DNA of 64,000 bases from Phallus indusiatus (lineage: Eukaryota > Basidiomycota > Agaricomycetes > Phallales > Phallaceae), in assembly GCA_027605045.1 (NCBI GenBank), contig JAQFWX010000005.1, positions 1,984,001 through 2,048,000 on the forward strand, read 5' to 3'. Position numbers and translations under genes: made by a program. Shown here in pieces: positions 30,977-43,674 of the stretch. Each line of letters begins with the position of its first letter. Within the stretch, counting starts at the first letter, position 1. The notes beneath the pieces are model-generated. The model was not told the DNA's origin. It was given only the letters and a program-made list of their open reading frames with translations, and did no database searches.

Positions 30977-33900
30977 CGACAAAACGTTGTGGTTGAAGGG
31001 ACGTGACAGCGTGACATAACGCGACACGTTGCCCAACTTCGACATCCACAACCACGCTACGCACATTCAAAAAACATCTTTTGACGTGTCCTGTCGACAC
31101 AAAGATAGGAGAAAGAGCTGTTCAAGACAAAACATAGTACATTTTGTCCGAAGTTTATGGACGTTAAATGGCACACTGGGACTTTACTGATACGTCACTC
31201 CGCAGCACCGCAGAAAACTTCTCAATACGCGATATTTTTTTAAACTATTCTGGAATCCGGTGGGCAACCGATTACCGTAGGAGACATGCCAATACCTTGT
31301 CTTCTATTGTCATTAGACTGATAGTTGTCTAATCCTGGGAAGAAAGCCAGATCCGCTCACGTCAAAACACTTCAATCTAAATCTATCATTGGCATACAAA
31401 TGTCTTCTACTGTTACAGAGATATATGTCTACGAATTTCCAATGCACGCGGAAGCGTTGTCTCTTGATGGAACAAGGTGCCTCTTCTACTGACTATTTTT
31501 TTCGGAGTATAAAAGAGTATAAACAGCACAACACAGCACGACCGGGGTCATCGGACAAGTGAATATACCGAGCAAGTGAAATATATATCTGAGATGACTT
31601 AAAGAAGGGCCAATTACAGTGGTCAGACAGTGGGAAGTCGGTCTGTTTGAAATTGACAGTCGCTGTAAGGTTTCTTCGTGAATAATCGCCCTTTATTTAT
31701 CTCCGTGACAGACTGACAGTTCCGAACAAGACTCGGAGTTTCGTCAAACCCCAAATAAAAGAATCGAATTAACGTCGAAGTTAATTATGATATATGCTAA
31801 TAGCCTTGCAACAGCGTGATTGGGTGCAGCATTTTTATGGTATCCTGTTGAGTTCCATTTCAGCTCTTGTGTCATCTCGATCTCTCAAAATAGTCAGTCT
31901 ATAACCTTAAACTTTAAAATCTTTACCCGTGAAATTTGATGCGGGTCATACACATTTAGCTTGAATATTTCTTATTATCCTTGGGTGGACTAGGCTTGTC
32001 CGTAGGTGTTGCTTATGTTCACGGGAGCACAACACAGTTCAAACTTCGATTTGAAAACAGGAACAAAACCGTTAACGCGAAGATTTGTATAATTTAATCC
32101 AAACAGCTCAGTTCAAGTGTTGGGATACTTTGACCGGTGTAAAACGTTATTGTTTCTAAAGATGTATCGTGGTTCCATGGATCAACATTTGGCGAATGCA
32201 CGAATCCATCTGTCAAACAAACAGCTATTAATGCTCGCGTTTCAAGAATTCATATGGAACGTTTGTGCAGGTATGTGAAAGTTATAACCCTCGGTGCTCA
32301 TGGCATGTGAACGAAATATCTAAACAAAGTTATTGCAAAGTTTGTAAGATTCTGTTATACCCCGGGGATTTCAGACTGATCATTGTGTCAGGTTATAATT
32401 TGCCAACAGGCCTCTCCAATTCCTGTCGTTCTGAATTTCCCTTGGTACCGTCGACAGCAAAAAAATGCTTCTCACAATTGTGTAGGAAGTTCGGCAACTG
32501 CTAAACAGACATGACCGAGTCCGCTGAGAAGCTCTCGTGCCCATAATGATTCTCTTTCATGCATAATATTTCTTCCTGGCAGATCCGCACAGTGGGGATA
32601 TAATTACAGTCACAAAGTGAAAAGCAAACATGCATGGATAGGGAATTTTGTCCTGTTTGTAGCATTTAATGCGGATGAATGTAAGTTCCTTTTCAATTGC
32701 CCATTCAATTGCTTGATATATTCTCATGGATCGACAGCACCCCAGTATGCCCCAAATGCGTATTCGGCTGTTGACATGCAGCTTCAATATTTGCATTTTC
32801 TCGTGCCTGGCCCGCTATTTATTTCGTCGTGACGAATACACGTACTGAATCTCACGTTTAGATTTCGAAGACCTAAAGTGAAATAGTTATTCCGTCGACG
32901 CCTATACTTGTTTCGGAAGTGAGTTTCCTTGATGTAACATGACAATTCAAATTATTTCATGTGGTTTCTGTTCCTACCGTTCCTGCCAGTATTCTGCGAA
33001 CGTGCATGCAATCCCAGGTGAAGTTGCACCTGGACCAGTTCCTGTACCGTAGGCGATGATCCCTACGTCGTCGCTCACACATTAATATACAGAAGAAGGT
33101 TCATAGGACCCACCTTTGTTCAATGAATCATTGATCTTTCAAACGAACGGTTCACCCTAACGCACCAGGTTACCGGTACCTAGCGTACCCAATACCCGAG
33201 TCATACGTTATGACAAACTGAACATCTTTGACGTGTATATTACTTACAGTCTGGTGTTCTACTTTCTCAAGTGCCATTTCAATCGCTCGAAATTAACAGA
33301 CCCCGACACGCCACAAATGACAGAGTTCATTGAGTAATAATAGGTTTAATTCAGTCAACTTGAAAGTGTATTCAGTCTTTGGCAGACCTGAGTGCCAGTA
33401 CGATGCCCGATGCAAGCTTCTTTTTTCCCGTGCCTGGACCTTTTCCGCGACATTGAGTGTTCAAACTTAGGTGCTTGATTACATGTTCAAATTTCAAGGT
33501 TTTATTGTATTGAATTTCTCTTCCATCAACGCCTTTATTCCAGGTCCTCAAAATTTGGCAATTTGAATAATAATTCGCGTGTTTCTATGTTCTTTCCATT
33601 CGCTGTAGCACTCGTTTTGCAATGCACCTGGACCAGTAGGACTCCGTTTGGAAGCTTGGTAGTTTACTTCGCCGCTTGACATCCAGTGTAAGTAGGCTCC
33701 ACCTTCATTCAACGGCTAAATGTTCTGTCTAAGAACCATTCATGAAAAAACCACGGTCAGACTATTGTAATAACGCTCGGCTTTTCAGAATTATCCTGAG
33801 GCACGTGAAAGCCTCAGGACCTCAGCATATAAACGCGCTCAATTTACGAACCAACAAGGCTCCTTAACAAATTCATCTACCAAGTACACTTTGTTAACCA

Positions 33901-34810
33901 AGCACACTCTGTTATGTCTATATTCGAAGCTGGTTATTATACCTTTCGCCCCGACAATGTCACTCCGGAAGAAAACATTTCTACCGGTCCCCCCGATTGC
34001 ACATGCCCTCAGCGGCGCGCTTTTCAACGCCCTTCCGAAATTCTCGTTACGGTTGACAAAAACCCTGTAAGGCTTGTTTATCAAGTTGATGATTTTTCGT
34101 ACAATGAGCTCATTCATCGCAGGAAGTTTGGGAGGTTACGGGCGAGAAGGACAGGTTCAAAATATTCAGCAAACCCACTTCCACTGGCAGTAGATACGCA
34201 TGGGTTGCTAGGGTCTGTTCAACCTTATTATTATTTCTTAATATTATCTGATATTTTTACAGGGTGAAATCTTGTTTGCTACATTAAACGAAGAGCCTGG
34301 TATCTTCAAGATTGATAGTGCCGGTTCGGGTCTTTGGCAGTAAGTTTCCTATGACTGAAGAATGAAGGGGTGCTGAACCAACATTCATGTAGTATCGGAG
34401 TGGTTAACGATGATGAAATCCTAACTTATGACAAGGATAAAGCTAAGGTAAGGCTTATTTTACGTGGAGCATTGCATTTCATCGTATTAATTGCTCTTTC
34501 AATTTAGCTGACGCTCAAACATGCTGTCGGCTCTCCTGGTCAATCATTCATCGCCACACTCAAGCCCAAATCTTCAAATGATGGGTTAAAGAAAAAGAAA
34601 GTTTTCTGAAGCCCTGACTATCAGCAAGTGCAAACCACATATTGAAGTTTCTTATTTCTTGTTAAACCCCGTCATCTCAAACCCTGTATTGAAGTTTCTT
34701 GTTCCGTGTTTTCTTGATATTCCGTTATTTCGAAGGCGGATTGGTATGCATGTATCGTACTAATCTAAACTCAGAAATATGAAAGTTAGTTTTGATTGTA
34801 CATGTTCCTT
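30926..34810. repeat. Segmental duplication, unit 1
   Basis: About 3.9 kb, from the 5' end of the Rad51-like gene through the small five-exon gene at 33,914, recur at about 35,325-39,000 with many substitutions and indels. Shared landmarks include AACGTTGTGGTTGAA, AAAACATCTTTTGACGTGTC and the gene with its downstream flank. The boundaries are approximate. Between 30,977 and 33,913 no gene is seen in either unit. Confidence 0.8.
33914..34609 (+). CDS. Small five-exon protein, paralog 1 (158 aa)
   Basis: Exons 33,914-34,066, 34,123-34,212, 34,263-34,339, 34,393-34,447 and 34,508-34,609; the intron phases are 0,0,2,0. A TATAAA at 33,828 lies 86 bp before the ATG, suggesting strong regulated expression. 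The protein has no signal peptide. It begins AGYYTFRP (after six residues), has ELWEV-like and FKIDSAGSGLW segments and a Lys-rich end. The alternation of short hydrophobic strands with Gly/Pro/Asp turns suggests an all-beta fold, possibly a beta-trefoil such as the mycocypin-type protease inhibitors of mushrooms, which have this size and no leader; that is inference. Paralogs at 38,148 and 40,866 share every intron position. Confidence 0.75.
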
Positions 34811-34939
34811 ATGAAAAATCTGACACTGCGTCCACTTTATGAGTCAATATTCTGCCAACATAAAGTAGCAACAAGTAAATGATCCGAATACTAGTAGGAA
34901 CTTCAATAATATGAAACTTATCACTAGATATCCGATTCA

Positions 34940-35330
34940 AGGAAAAGATGCCACGCTATACGGTTTTAATCATGTTTTTCTTTGCTCGTAAGTGATTTGT
35001 CCACTTCCCTTTTACCTGAAACTTGAGGCAGTCACAAATTCGCTGTTATTCACATTTCTTGGAAGTAATTAAAGTGAAGATAATCAACGAGAGACTGACC
35101 GTCACTGACGCTACTCGCACTTCGTGTTCAAGTTGTAGCTAGTAGAACATTTATTTCACACAGTGGGTCAAGTAAACCCTTTTCAGATTCCACTTTTGGT
35201 CAATCAACAATTTTCTAAACCGGTTTTCATATTGTCCTAGACTTCGCGTATGCGACGGCACACATACGCAACCTTTCTCTGATTCCCCATGCATATCGTG
35301 TCCTATTACAGCAAGGAGCACGAATTTTGG
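34940..35330. repeat. Short duplicated block (also at 42,905-43,630)
   Basis: The block from GATTCAAGGA through GTCCTAGACTTCGCGTATG to ACAGCAAGAG is repeated at 42,905-43,630, where it carries extra insertions. Each copy begins with a small ATG-led exon coding for a hydrophobic stretch followed by a GTAAG donor. Confidence 0.7.
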
Positions 35331-35367
35331 AATGTTGGTCGTTAGAATTAACTTGGCATGATGGCAT
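35325..35367 (-). pseudogene. 5' fragment of the Rad51-like gene
   Basis: The minus-strand start codon at 35,365-35,367 and the next codons (MPSCQVNSNDQHSKI) match the start of the gene at 30,976. The similarity ends at the duplication border, so only about 14 codons remain. Confidence 0.7.
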
Positions 35368-35402
35368 CGACGAAACGTTGTGGTTGAAAGGAGGTGACAG
35401 CG

Positions 35403-35686
35403 TGTAAAAGTCCGAAAGACTTTTACACAAGAACTTCAAGAACAAAGGATATCACACAAAGATGAGTGCAGATGGTCTTCGTTAAAGAAGCTAAAGAAAA
35501 ATATATCTACATCTCGACTTTATATACTAAAATAAAAGCTTATCTAATTATTAGATAACTAAGAGAAATAAGCAAACGTTCGGAAACGATTTGTAAGTAA
35601 GGGAAAATAAAAGATAAGATTAGAAAATAGTCCGAAGTCCCCGACTCGGACGTCTCGGACAGATCGAGAGAGTCCAGACTCTTACA
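35403..35686 (+). repeat. Family D solo LTR, TSD confirmed by empty paralogous site
   Basis: A 284-bp LTR, TGTAAAAG to CTCTTACA, with the perfect duplicate CAGCG (35,398-35,402 and 35,687-35,691). Duplication unit 1 has the uninterrupted GACAGCGTGACATAACGCG at about 31,005. It opens with a perfect 10-bp inverted repeat, TGTAAAAGTC...GACTTTTACA. Confidence 0.93.
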
Positions 35687-38147
35687 CAGCGTGACATAAC
35701 GCGACACCGTTGCTCACTAGCGCTCAACTTCGACATCTGCAATCACGCTACGTATATGAAAAACATCTTTTGACGTGTCTTCACAGAAACGATAGGCGAA
35801 ATAGGTGTCCATGACAGATCATAGTACAATTCGTGCAAAGTTTATGGACGTTGGATCGCACACTGGGGCTTTGATGAGACGCCACTGTGCAACACCGCAA
35901 AAAACTTCTCAAGTGCGCGACGTTTTTGGAATCCGATGGGCATCTTGATTACTGCAGGTGTCATACCAGTACCGTGGTCTCTATTGTCATTAGACTGTTA
36001 TTTGTCTAATCCTGGGAAGACAGCCAGAACTGCTCACGTCAAAACATTTCAATCCAGATCTATCATTGACATAGGCATGTCTTCTATCATTATAGAAATT
36101 TGGTCTATGGATTCTCATTGCACACGAAGGCATTGTCTCTTGATGGAATTTGATGCCTCTTCTACTGACTATCTTTTCCGGAGTATAAAAGAGTATAAAC
36201 AATACAGCACAGCACGACCAGGGTCATCGGAAACATGAATTTCCCAAGCAAGAGAAGTATATATGTATCTGGGACGACTCAAATAAGGGGACAGTCACAG
36301 CGGTCGGACAGTGGGAAGTCGGCCGGATTGAAATTGACAGCCACTGTAAGGTTTCTTCGCGTACCATAATAATCCCTATTATATTACATCCATGACAGCT
36401 CCGAACAGGTTTCGTCCAACCCCAAATAGAAGAATCGAATTGGCGTCGAATTTTGTTTATGATTATGTTAACATCTTTGCGACAGTGGCATTGGAAGTAG
36501 CATTCTTTAGGTATCCTGCTGGGTTTCATTTCCGCTATTGTGTTATTTCGATCTCTCAAAGTGGTTCATCGTCAGTCAGCCTTAGCCTTTTACCCGTGAA
36601 GCTCGTGAAGTTTGAGGCGGGCCAAACACATTTGGCCCCAACTTGTTTATTTTCTTTTCCAGAAATGTCAGGCGTTTCTTACGTTCAACGAAAGCACAAC
36701 ACAGTTCAAACTTCGGTTTGAAAAAAGGAGCAAAAGGTTGGTGATAGTTTGATCCACAATCAGTTCGAGAGTTGGAATGCTTTGCCTGATGCAAAACATT
36801 ATTATTTTTATAGATGCACTGTATAGGACTCGTTCCAAGACCAACATTTGGCGAAAAGGCGAATCTCTCTATCAACCAAGCAAACAGAAGAGTCGAGCTT
36901 CATTCTATTAACCCGTGTTCTCAGAATTCATATCGGCGGCGGATACTTGTTCAGGCACGGGGAAGTTATAATTGTCGCATCCTCATCATATAAGCGCAGT
37001 GCTCATGGTTTGTGAAAGAAATATCCCAAAAAATTCATTACAAAATTTATTAAAATTCTGTTATTTCGGGAGATTATAAGCTGCTTATCATGTCAGGTTA
37101 TAACTTGCCTGTAGACCTCTCCGGTTCTAGCCCTTCTGAATTTCCCATTACGGTCGACACAAAAGAAGTAAAGTTTCATTGTCAATTTGACCTTTCTTCT
37201 CGTGACTGTGTAGGAAGTCTGGCAACTTCTGAACGGTAATGACCGGGTCGGCGCTGAGAAGTGTTCTCGTGGACCCTCTTTCATGCATAATATTTCTTCC
37301 TGACAGATCCGCACAGTTGAAATAGATTTCAATACAATATTACAGTCACAAAGTAAAGAAAATGACGTTGAAGCATGGACGGGGAATTTTGTTCTGGTTG
37401 TAGTACTTAATGTGGATGGAGTTTTTGCAGGATGGTCTTTACCTTCTCAATTGCCCGTTCAATTGCTTGATATATTCTCATGGATTGACAGCACCCCAAT
37501 ATGCCCTAAATGATAAAGTTGAGTTTAATAAGCAAAACTGTATTCAGCTATTGACATGCAACTTCAATGTGATGCAGATGCAACCCCCATTTTCTTGTGC
37601 CCGGTCCGTGCTGTATATTTCGTTATGACGTCAAGTGTTCGAATTCACGTACTGAATTTTAGATTTCGAAGACCTCTATCCCGTCCACGCCTATGCCTGT
37701 CTCAGAAGTAAGGTTCCCTTGATTTAATATGACGATTTAAATTATTTCACGTGATTTCTGTTCCTACCATTCCTGTTCTGCAAAGGCGCATGTAAACTCG
37801 AGCGAAGCCGCACCCAAACCAGTTCCTATATTGTAAGCGACGATGCCTACTTCCGATCGCCGCTCAGGCTCTCATATTTACATGACAAGGCACATAACCT
37901 GAGGTCCCACCTTTATTCAACGAATCAATGATATGTCAAACAAACGATCATATGGCATACAAATTGAAAAAGAAAATCAAGGTCAGACATTATTGTATGT
38001 AATAATCCTCGCCTTTCAAGAATTATGCAGCCTTGGGCACGTGAAAGTTATAACTTGAGTCCTTTCTCTAACATATAAATGCGCCCGGTTCGTGAACAAA
38101 CACCCTAACAAACCTCATTACCAAGTCACCTCACGAGTAATTCTGTG

Positions 38148-38817
38148 ATGTCTGGAGGATTTCAAGCTGGTTATTATACCTTCCGCCCTGCAAATGCCCC
38201 TACGGGTTCTAACATCTCTACGGGCTCCTCCGGTTGTACATGCCCTCCCCTTCCTCCAGATATTTTCCTTACGGTTGACAAAAACGCTGTAAGAATTAGT
38301 TGTCAGATATTTGTTTTTCTTTATACAATGCTCATCCACTGCAGGAAGTTTGGCAGGTCACAGGCGACAATGACAAGTTCAATTTACTCAGTAAACCTAT
38401 CCCTGAGGATCAGTACAAATGGATTGCTAGGGTCCTTTTGGACGTTATCTATGATATGTGAATATCTAATTATGTTTGATAGGATGATGTTTTGTTCGGC
38501 ACATTGAATAATGAGGCTGGGACCTTCAAGATTGATAGTGCTGGTCAGGGTCTTTGGCAGTATGTTTTCTATGGCTGTCAATGGGTAATGTGAGGATGCT
38601 GACGGCCATATAGTATTGGAATCCCTGATCAAAATATACTCCTCACCTACGTCGAGGGCAGCCCTCAAGTAAGACTAATATCACTAGAGTATTGCATTGG
38701 ATCATTATATCATATTTTCAGCTGACATTCAAAGCTGCTAACGGCTCCCTGGGTCAAACATTCGTCGCCACACCTTCTGACGGTAGTGCGATGAAGAAAA
38801 AGAAGAAATTTTTCTAA
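38148..38817 (+). CDS. Small five-exon protein, paralog 2 (151 aa)
   Basis: Exons 38,148-38,288, 38,345-38,431, 38,483-38,559, 38,614-38,668 and 38,722-38,817. The structure and phases are identical to the gene at 33,914 (0,0,2,0). TATAAA is at 38,074, 74 bp before the ATG. Key segments are AGYYTFRPANAP, EVWQVTGDNDKFNLLSKP, FKIDSAGQGLW and a final KKKKKFF. It is the closest relative of the gene at 33,914 and lies in the second unit of the segmental duplication. No stop or splice lesion is visible, so both copies may be expressed. The GTCCTTTT donor of intron 2 is poor but is conserved as GTC in all three paralogs. Confidence 0.75.
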
Positions 38818-40804
38818 AGTGACAATTATCAGCGAGTTTAAACCACGTATCGAGTTTCACATTTCTTGAACACCTGTCGTCTCAAATGCAGGCTGTATAT
38901 GTAGTATCACAAGTCCGAATTCCCGAAATACGAAATTTTCTGTCGATCGTATAATATGACAGAGGCATGAAGATCTTATTTCGGTAACCAGAATGAGAGC
39001 ATAAGAGTGTATAAAACTTTACGTACGAGCGCTGAGATTTTGCAGCCGACATACTAAAATACTACAGCTGAAGCTGCAACTTGAATGCGTTAGCCATCTA
39101 TGATCTGGGGGAACAGTGGAACGACACAAGTTGATCCAGCTAAATATCTGAGTGCTTTATAAGCTCACAATGAAAAAAACGAAGACGGGGGTAAGAAAAT
39201 TTATTGGGCACAAGAAAGATCCTGGGGTACAGGTGTGCTTACATAACGCATTTCTTCTCGGTGAGACAGAATCGCTCGTTACCTAAAATATGCCTTCATG
39301 TATGAACCCCTATGCCCAAATAAGATTATGACGCAAGGCCCTCGGCCTTGCACTTAGTTAGATTGACAAGATATGGCTGATTTCCGCCGAGCTTGTCAGC
39401 CAAAAGCATGATTCGGCCGGCATGGGCCGCGCTCGTTTAATGTGGTAAAAAATTTGACTTACAGGCTCCGACTTTGTGTCGGCGCTTCACAAAAGAAACC
39501 ACCAATCTAACGAAACTCATCACATAGATGAAAGTAAAAATACGGAATAATCGCCTTTCAAACCTGCTGTACGAAACCCACCAGTTTGGATGGCATTACC
39601 CTAGATCCAAACCCAAGATCAAACCTCTCAGAAAGCGACTAAATATTCTTGGCTAACCAACAGCTCTGGATTGCACTGAGAGGCCGTTGACTTCTTTTCT
39701 TGTCGAGATTGGTCACTCTTTCGCTTTTCCTGAATTCCTACTGTCGTGGGGCCTTGAAAATCGAGACGATACCTGTCCGATTCAGGCACGTGAGGTGAGG
39801 CAAGTGTGGTACGTTTTTCTAGCTCATGTGCGGCATTGGGAGTCCAATTTGGAACTTTTCTTTTTACTATTCTATTCAAGAGAATAAACTAGGTGAACCG
39901 TACCGCGTACCGTGGGGTCGTGATGTCGCACACACCTGCCAGTGGCGCGCTTATCGATAATGCTTCTTTCTTCGGGGACCGTGAGCGTTACGTGTTGGAC
40001 TCAGCTCGCTGTCGGTCCGCTTGTCAGGACTGGTGCTTCGCGTTTTCGTGACGTGATATAATTGCTATATATTGAAGTCTCCAACATTTATCGCTTCTGC
40101 ATTCCTTAATACTACTTCATGTCGGTTCCGAACAAGATATTTAATAGAATTCGATGCAACGACGAAATACATTCCAGTTCTCCGTTCAATCATGCGAATT
40201 TTTTTCCTGATTGAATTAAAACGTTGATAGTAATGCGATTGCAAGTAAGTCTCTTCTCATCATATGATCAAAGATCTAGTGACATCTCAATTGCTCAGAT
40301 TATTCTCATGAACGAACAGCAGCACATTATGTACATTGTAGGAGACGTTTAAATTTAAGTAATAACAGTGAGAACTCGTGACGTCGGCTCAAGCAGCACC
40401 ATCTTGCTTCTGCTATTTACTACATACATATACACTTCTCATCAATGAAGTCGAGTCCCCGTTCACCTGGGTCACATTCACAAACTGCACTCGGTTAGTC
40501 CGTCAACGCCTTTACTGCGGATTCTTAATGAAACAAATATATTCAGTTCATTAACCTCAGGATTTCTACCATGTGCTTACTATTCATAACGCTCGATTCC
40601 GAGTCTGTAAACGTGCGTGCATATGAAGTAATAACTGCACCTCTGAATATGTAACATGTAATGTTGCAGAAACCTTCACATTACATTCAACTGCGAACTC
40701 ATTAATTTAACCGTGTTAAACGGGCCGCTCGTTTGTCAAGAATTTAGACTTGGAAATTGATACAGGTACGTGAAATGATTAGATTTACTCCTCCATTGGC
40801 AGCA
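38818..40804. other. Intergenic, no gene seen
   Basis: Beyond the end of the duplication (about 39,000) only short frames occur. A CAAGGCC/GGCCTTG inverted repeat lies near 39,332-39,352. The TATA box of the next gene is at 40,805. Confidence 0.5.
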
Positions 40805-40865
40805 TATAAAGATGCTCATCCGCGAACGTATTATTACAATAGAAATCCCCCCAATCTACCAAGCA

Positions 40866-41547
40866 ATGTCGAGCTCACCCCTAGGCAGTTATTATATTCG
40901 CCCCACAGACGCACCTGCTGGACACCTTTTGGCTTTGTCCCGCCTCGTTTCTTGTCCTCCTACTATTGAGTTGCCTGTTACAATTAATACCGCTGGTGTA
41001 AGGACTGAATATCAAACTGATGTTCGACGCCGTCGGAATTAATCTATAACTTTTTCATGCAGGAACTTTGGGAAATTGCGAAGAGCGACGAGAACGGTAA
41101 CGTCACTGTGCAAACCGCAAATCTCGTATACGGAAAATACTATTACAAATGGTTCAGCGCATCGGTCCGTTGAACACATTACTCTCAGTGCACAGCTTTG
41201 TCATATTCTCAATACTTTTTCAGGATAATAATGTTCTATCCACTATAGTGCTCGACGACCAGGCTGGCAACTTCAGACTTGAGCCGGCTGGTGACGGTCT
41301 TTGGACGTAAGTCCTATGGTTGAACGAGTAGAATATGTTCTGTTCGACACTGTGCTAACATTTCGTATAGTTTTCACTTCGGACAAGATTTGGTCCTTCA
41401 TTATGATGCAGATGCTCAGTTTTCTGTAAGGCTAATCGATGATCCGAGCGTTTAATCGTATTAATGATTCATTTTAAGCTGACATTCAGGCCTCGGACTG
41501 CTGGGAGCTCAAGCAGTCAACAGTTTGAGCTCCTACCTAAGAATTGA
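40866..41547 (+). CDS. Small five-exon protein, paralog 3 (146 aa, diverged)
   Basis: Exons 40,866-40,997, 41,063-41,164, 41,224-41,306, 41,371-41,425 and 41,479-41,547. The same five-exon layout and intron phases as the genes at 33,914 and 38,148, with TATAAA at 40,805 (61 bp upstream). The sequence is much more diverged: SYYIRPTDAPAG, ELWEIAKSDENGN, FRLEPAGDGLW and LTFRPRTAG are the aligned blocks. The Lys-rich C terminus of the other two is missing. It lies outside the duplicated segment, so it arose from an older duplication. Function unknown; see the paralogs for the beta-rich fold idea. Confidence 0.72.
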
Positions 41548-42904
41548 AAAAATTCTTCCTGAAACCACGACTATTGACACCTTTCTTATTTCTCAGTTTT
41601 CTTCTTCTTGAATCCCCACTTTTTCTGAAAGGCGGGTCATACATGTGTCGCGCAGTCCGAAATCCTGAAATATGAAAATCTTCAAGTTTGTTGATAATCA
41701 TATAAATAGTCTGATATGAACGCTATAACATCGCATTATATTCCCGATGAAATGAGATAGTATGATCTGTCGTGAAATTTTAGTGCTTAACTTGGCTAAT
41801 GGTCCTGGAGTGTCGTGAGTACTGCGTTTATGAATATAAAACGGTTACTATTGTTGCAATGCCTTGAATTGTAGTCACTATAGGTGGGTGGCGTGATACA
41901 TCTTCGTTTCCTATTTGACCCATTGGCGATGCGTGGAAACTTGGCCGTCAGGTCAAGAAACTGCATCTCAAGACCTCAGGCCTCAACTTGAAGCTTCCGT
42001 CATTTATCGCTGTTAGCACTTTCATCTCCTTCGTCAAGAGTATTCGCGGCCGAAAGAAAGCAACCAAGATGCTTTATGGATAAATCGGTCACAAATGCGT
42101 GTACGAGCTTCTCACAGTGATGTCCGTCCCACATACCTCAGGTTGCCGTTGTCTCGTAAAACAAAAAAAAAACCAAGAATCTCAAAAGCATCTCGATGAT
42201 TGACAGCAGACTGGTCAAACGCCTCTCCATCATTTTTCCCCAATGACGGCTCAGAAACCACATCCCGCGTCATTCGTCAAACTGAACTAAATAAGGTAAA
42301 TCGCGTCTAGTATTTTCCGTTATTGTATGCTTAGAAACCTTTTCAAAAGCGCTGTGATCGATTTATGCCAGTTTGATATTGGAACTTCGCCAGCTTGCAG
42401 TCCGAATAAGGAGGACATAAATTTATAAATCACACTTCCTCAACAATAAGAATGAAACAAAATATCAACAGTAGCTCGGAATAATGTTATTGTGTGTATA
42501 GCCTCGGGCTATTGAGGCCGAAGAGGGTTCATTCCCAGTTGGGTCGACAATAGGCTACCCGTGAACCGCCTACCTTTCAAGGCGTACAATTGACATTGGA
42601 GGGAGAGACATATAAAGCCCGGTAAGATTCACACTTTTCAGACAGCTCCGCTCTTCGTCGCTCTTCCCTCACTTCAACTTTACCGCCCCAGTACTTTTTC
42701 GGTGGAGCTACCCGCTTGTAATGCGCTCCCACATGGGGTGGCGGGTTGAGTAATGTAAGTCATCCAGTACTTTCCGACTTTCTACTTACCTTCTGAGTCT
42801 TTCAGAGTATATGTATAGGTATGAATTATTACGTGGAACATGCATAACGAGAGCAGAGTGATGGACCAAAAATAAAATTCTTGTTAATCACACGCGCGTG
42901 CGTT
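41548..42904. other. Intergenic; possible short spliced transcript near 42,610-42,830
   Basis: No protein gene was found. A TATA-like ACATATAAAGCCC at about 42,609 is followed by a pyrimidine-rich leader, a short ATG-TAA frame of ten codons and a good intron (GTAAGTCATCC to CTTTCAG, about 42,757-42,806). This could be the 5' end of a non-coding or very short transcript. Confidence 0.25.
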
Positions 42905-43674
42905 TAAGATGATATCGGATTCAAGGACAAGATGTCACGGTATACGGTCCACATCGTATTTTTTTTGGCCGTAAGCGATTTTTCCACTTCACTTTTACCT
43001 GAAACTTGAGACAATGACAAATTCGCTGATATTCACATTTCCTGAGAACAGGAAGTAATTAAAGCTCAAGTGAAGATAATCAACAACTTGAAAAGAGACT
43101 GACGCTACTCGTACTTCGTGTTGTAGCTGTAGCACATTTATTTCGCGCGGGTTCAATTGCCACAATGAAGGGTCGAGTAAACCTCTTTATTAAAAGTCCA
43201 GGAACGAACTTTTGGTCATGACGCAATCGAAGTCAGCCACGTCTCCCTCAATTCAGACAGAACAACAGCATCCAATTAAAACGCGTCATCTCAATCTTCT
43301 TAAATCATGGACACTTCTTTGACCTTGGTCTCGATATTTTAGGTATGTCCTTGACATTTTACCCTGCCAAAACACGAGGGGATTTCTTGTTGATGGTGTA
43401 TGAGGTCTATGATAGGTTTCCAACATGGACGATATGCATCCTCGGAGATTGTCCCTTTAAGGATCTCACTTTTGGTCAATCAACAATTTTCTAAATCGGT
43501 TTTCATTTTGTCCTAGACTTCGCGTATGGGACGGCACACATACGCAATCCTTCTTCTGATCCTTATGCATGACCGTCACGTCCTATTATAAAACGCGTAA
43601 TTTTTTTTCATGTCCCGTTTACAGCAAGAGCTACTCTTTGCCTCGAACAATTACCACTTATCCCAACCTCTCCA

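Larger units (their letters stand above)
35325..39000. repeat. Segmental duplication, unit 2
   Basis: The second copy of 30,926-34,810. It includes a fragment of the Rad51-like gene start (35,325-35,367, minus strand, beginning MPSCQ as in the full gene) and then an inserted LTR (35,403-35,686) missing from unit 1. Confidence 0.8.

Noticed and set aside
30828..31019. Plus-strand frame over the Rad51-like gene
   Set aside because: It is antisense to exon 1 of the better supported minus-strand gene.
42640..42740. Spliceosomal or other structured RNA gene
   Set aside because: A stem (CGCTCCCACATGGGGTGGCGGG) drew attention, but the sequence matches none of the U snRNA motifs I know.
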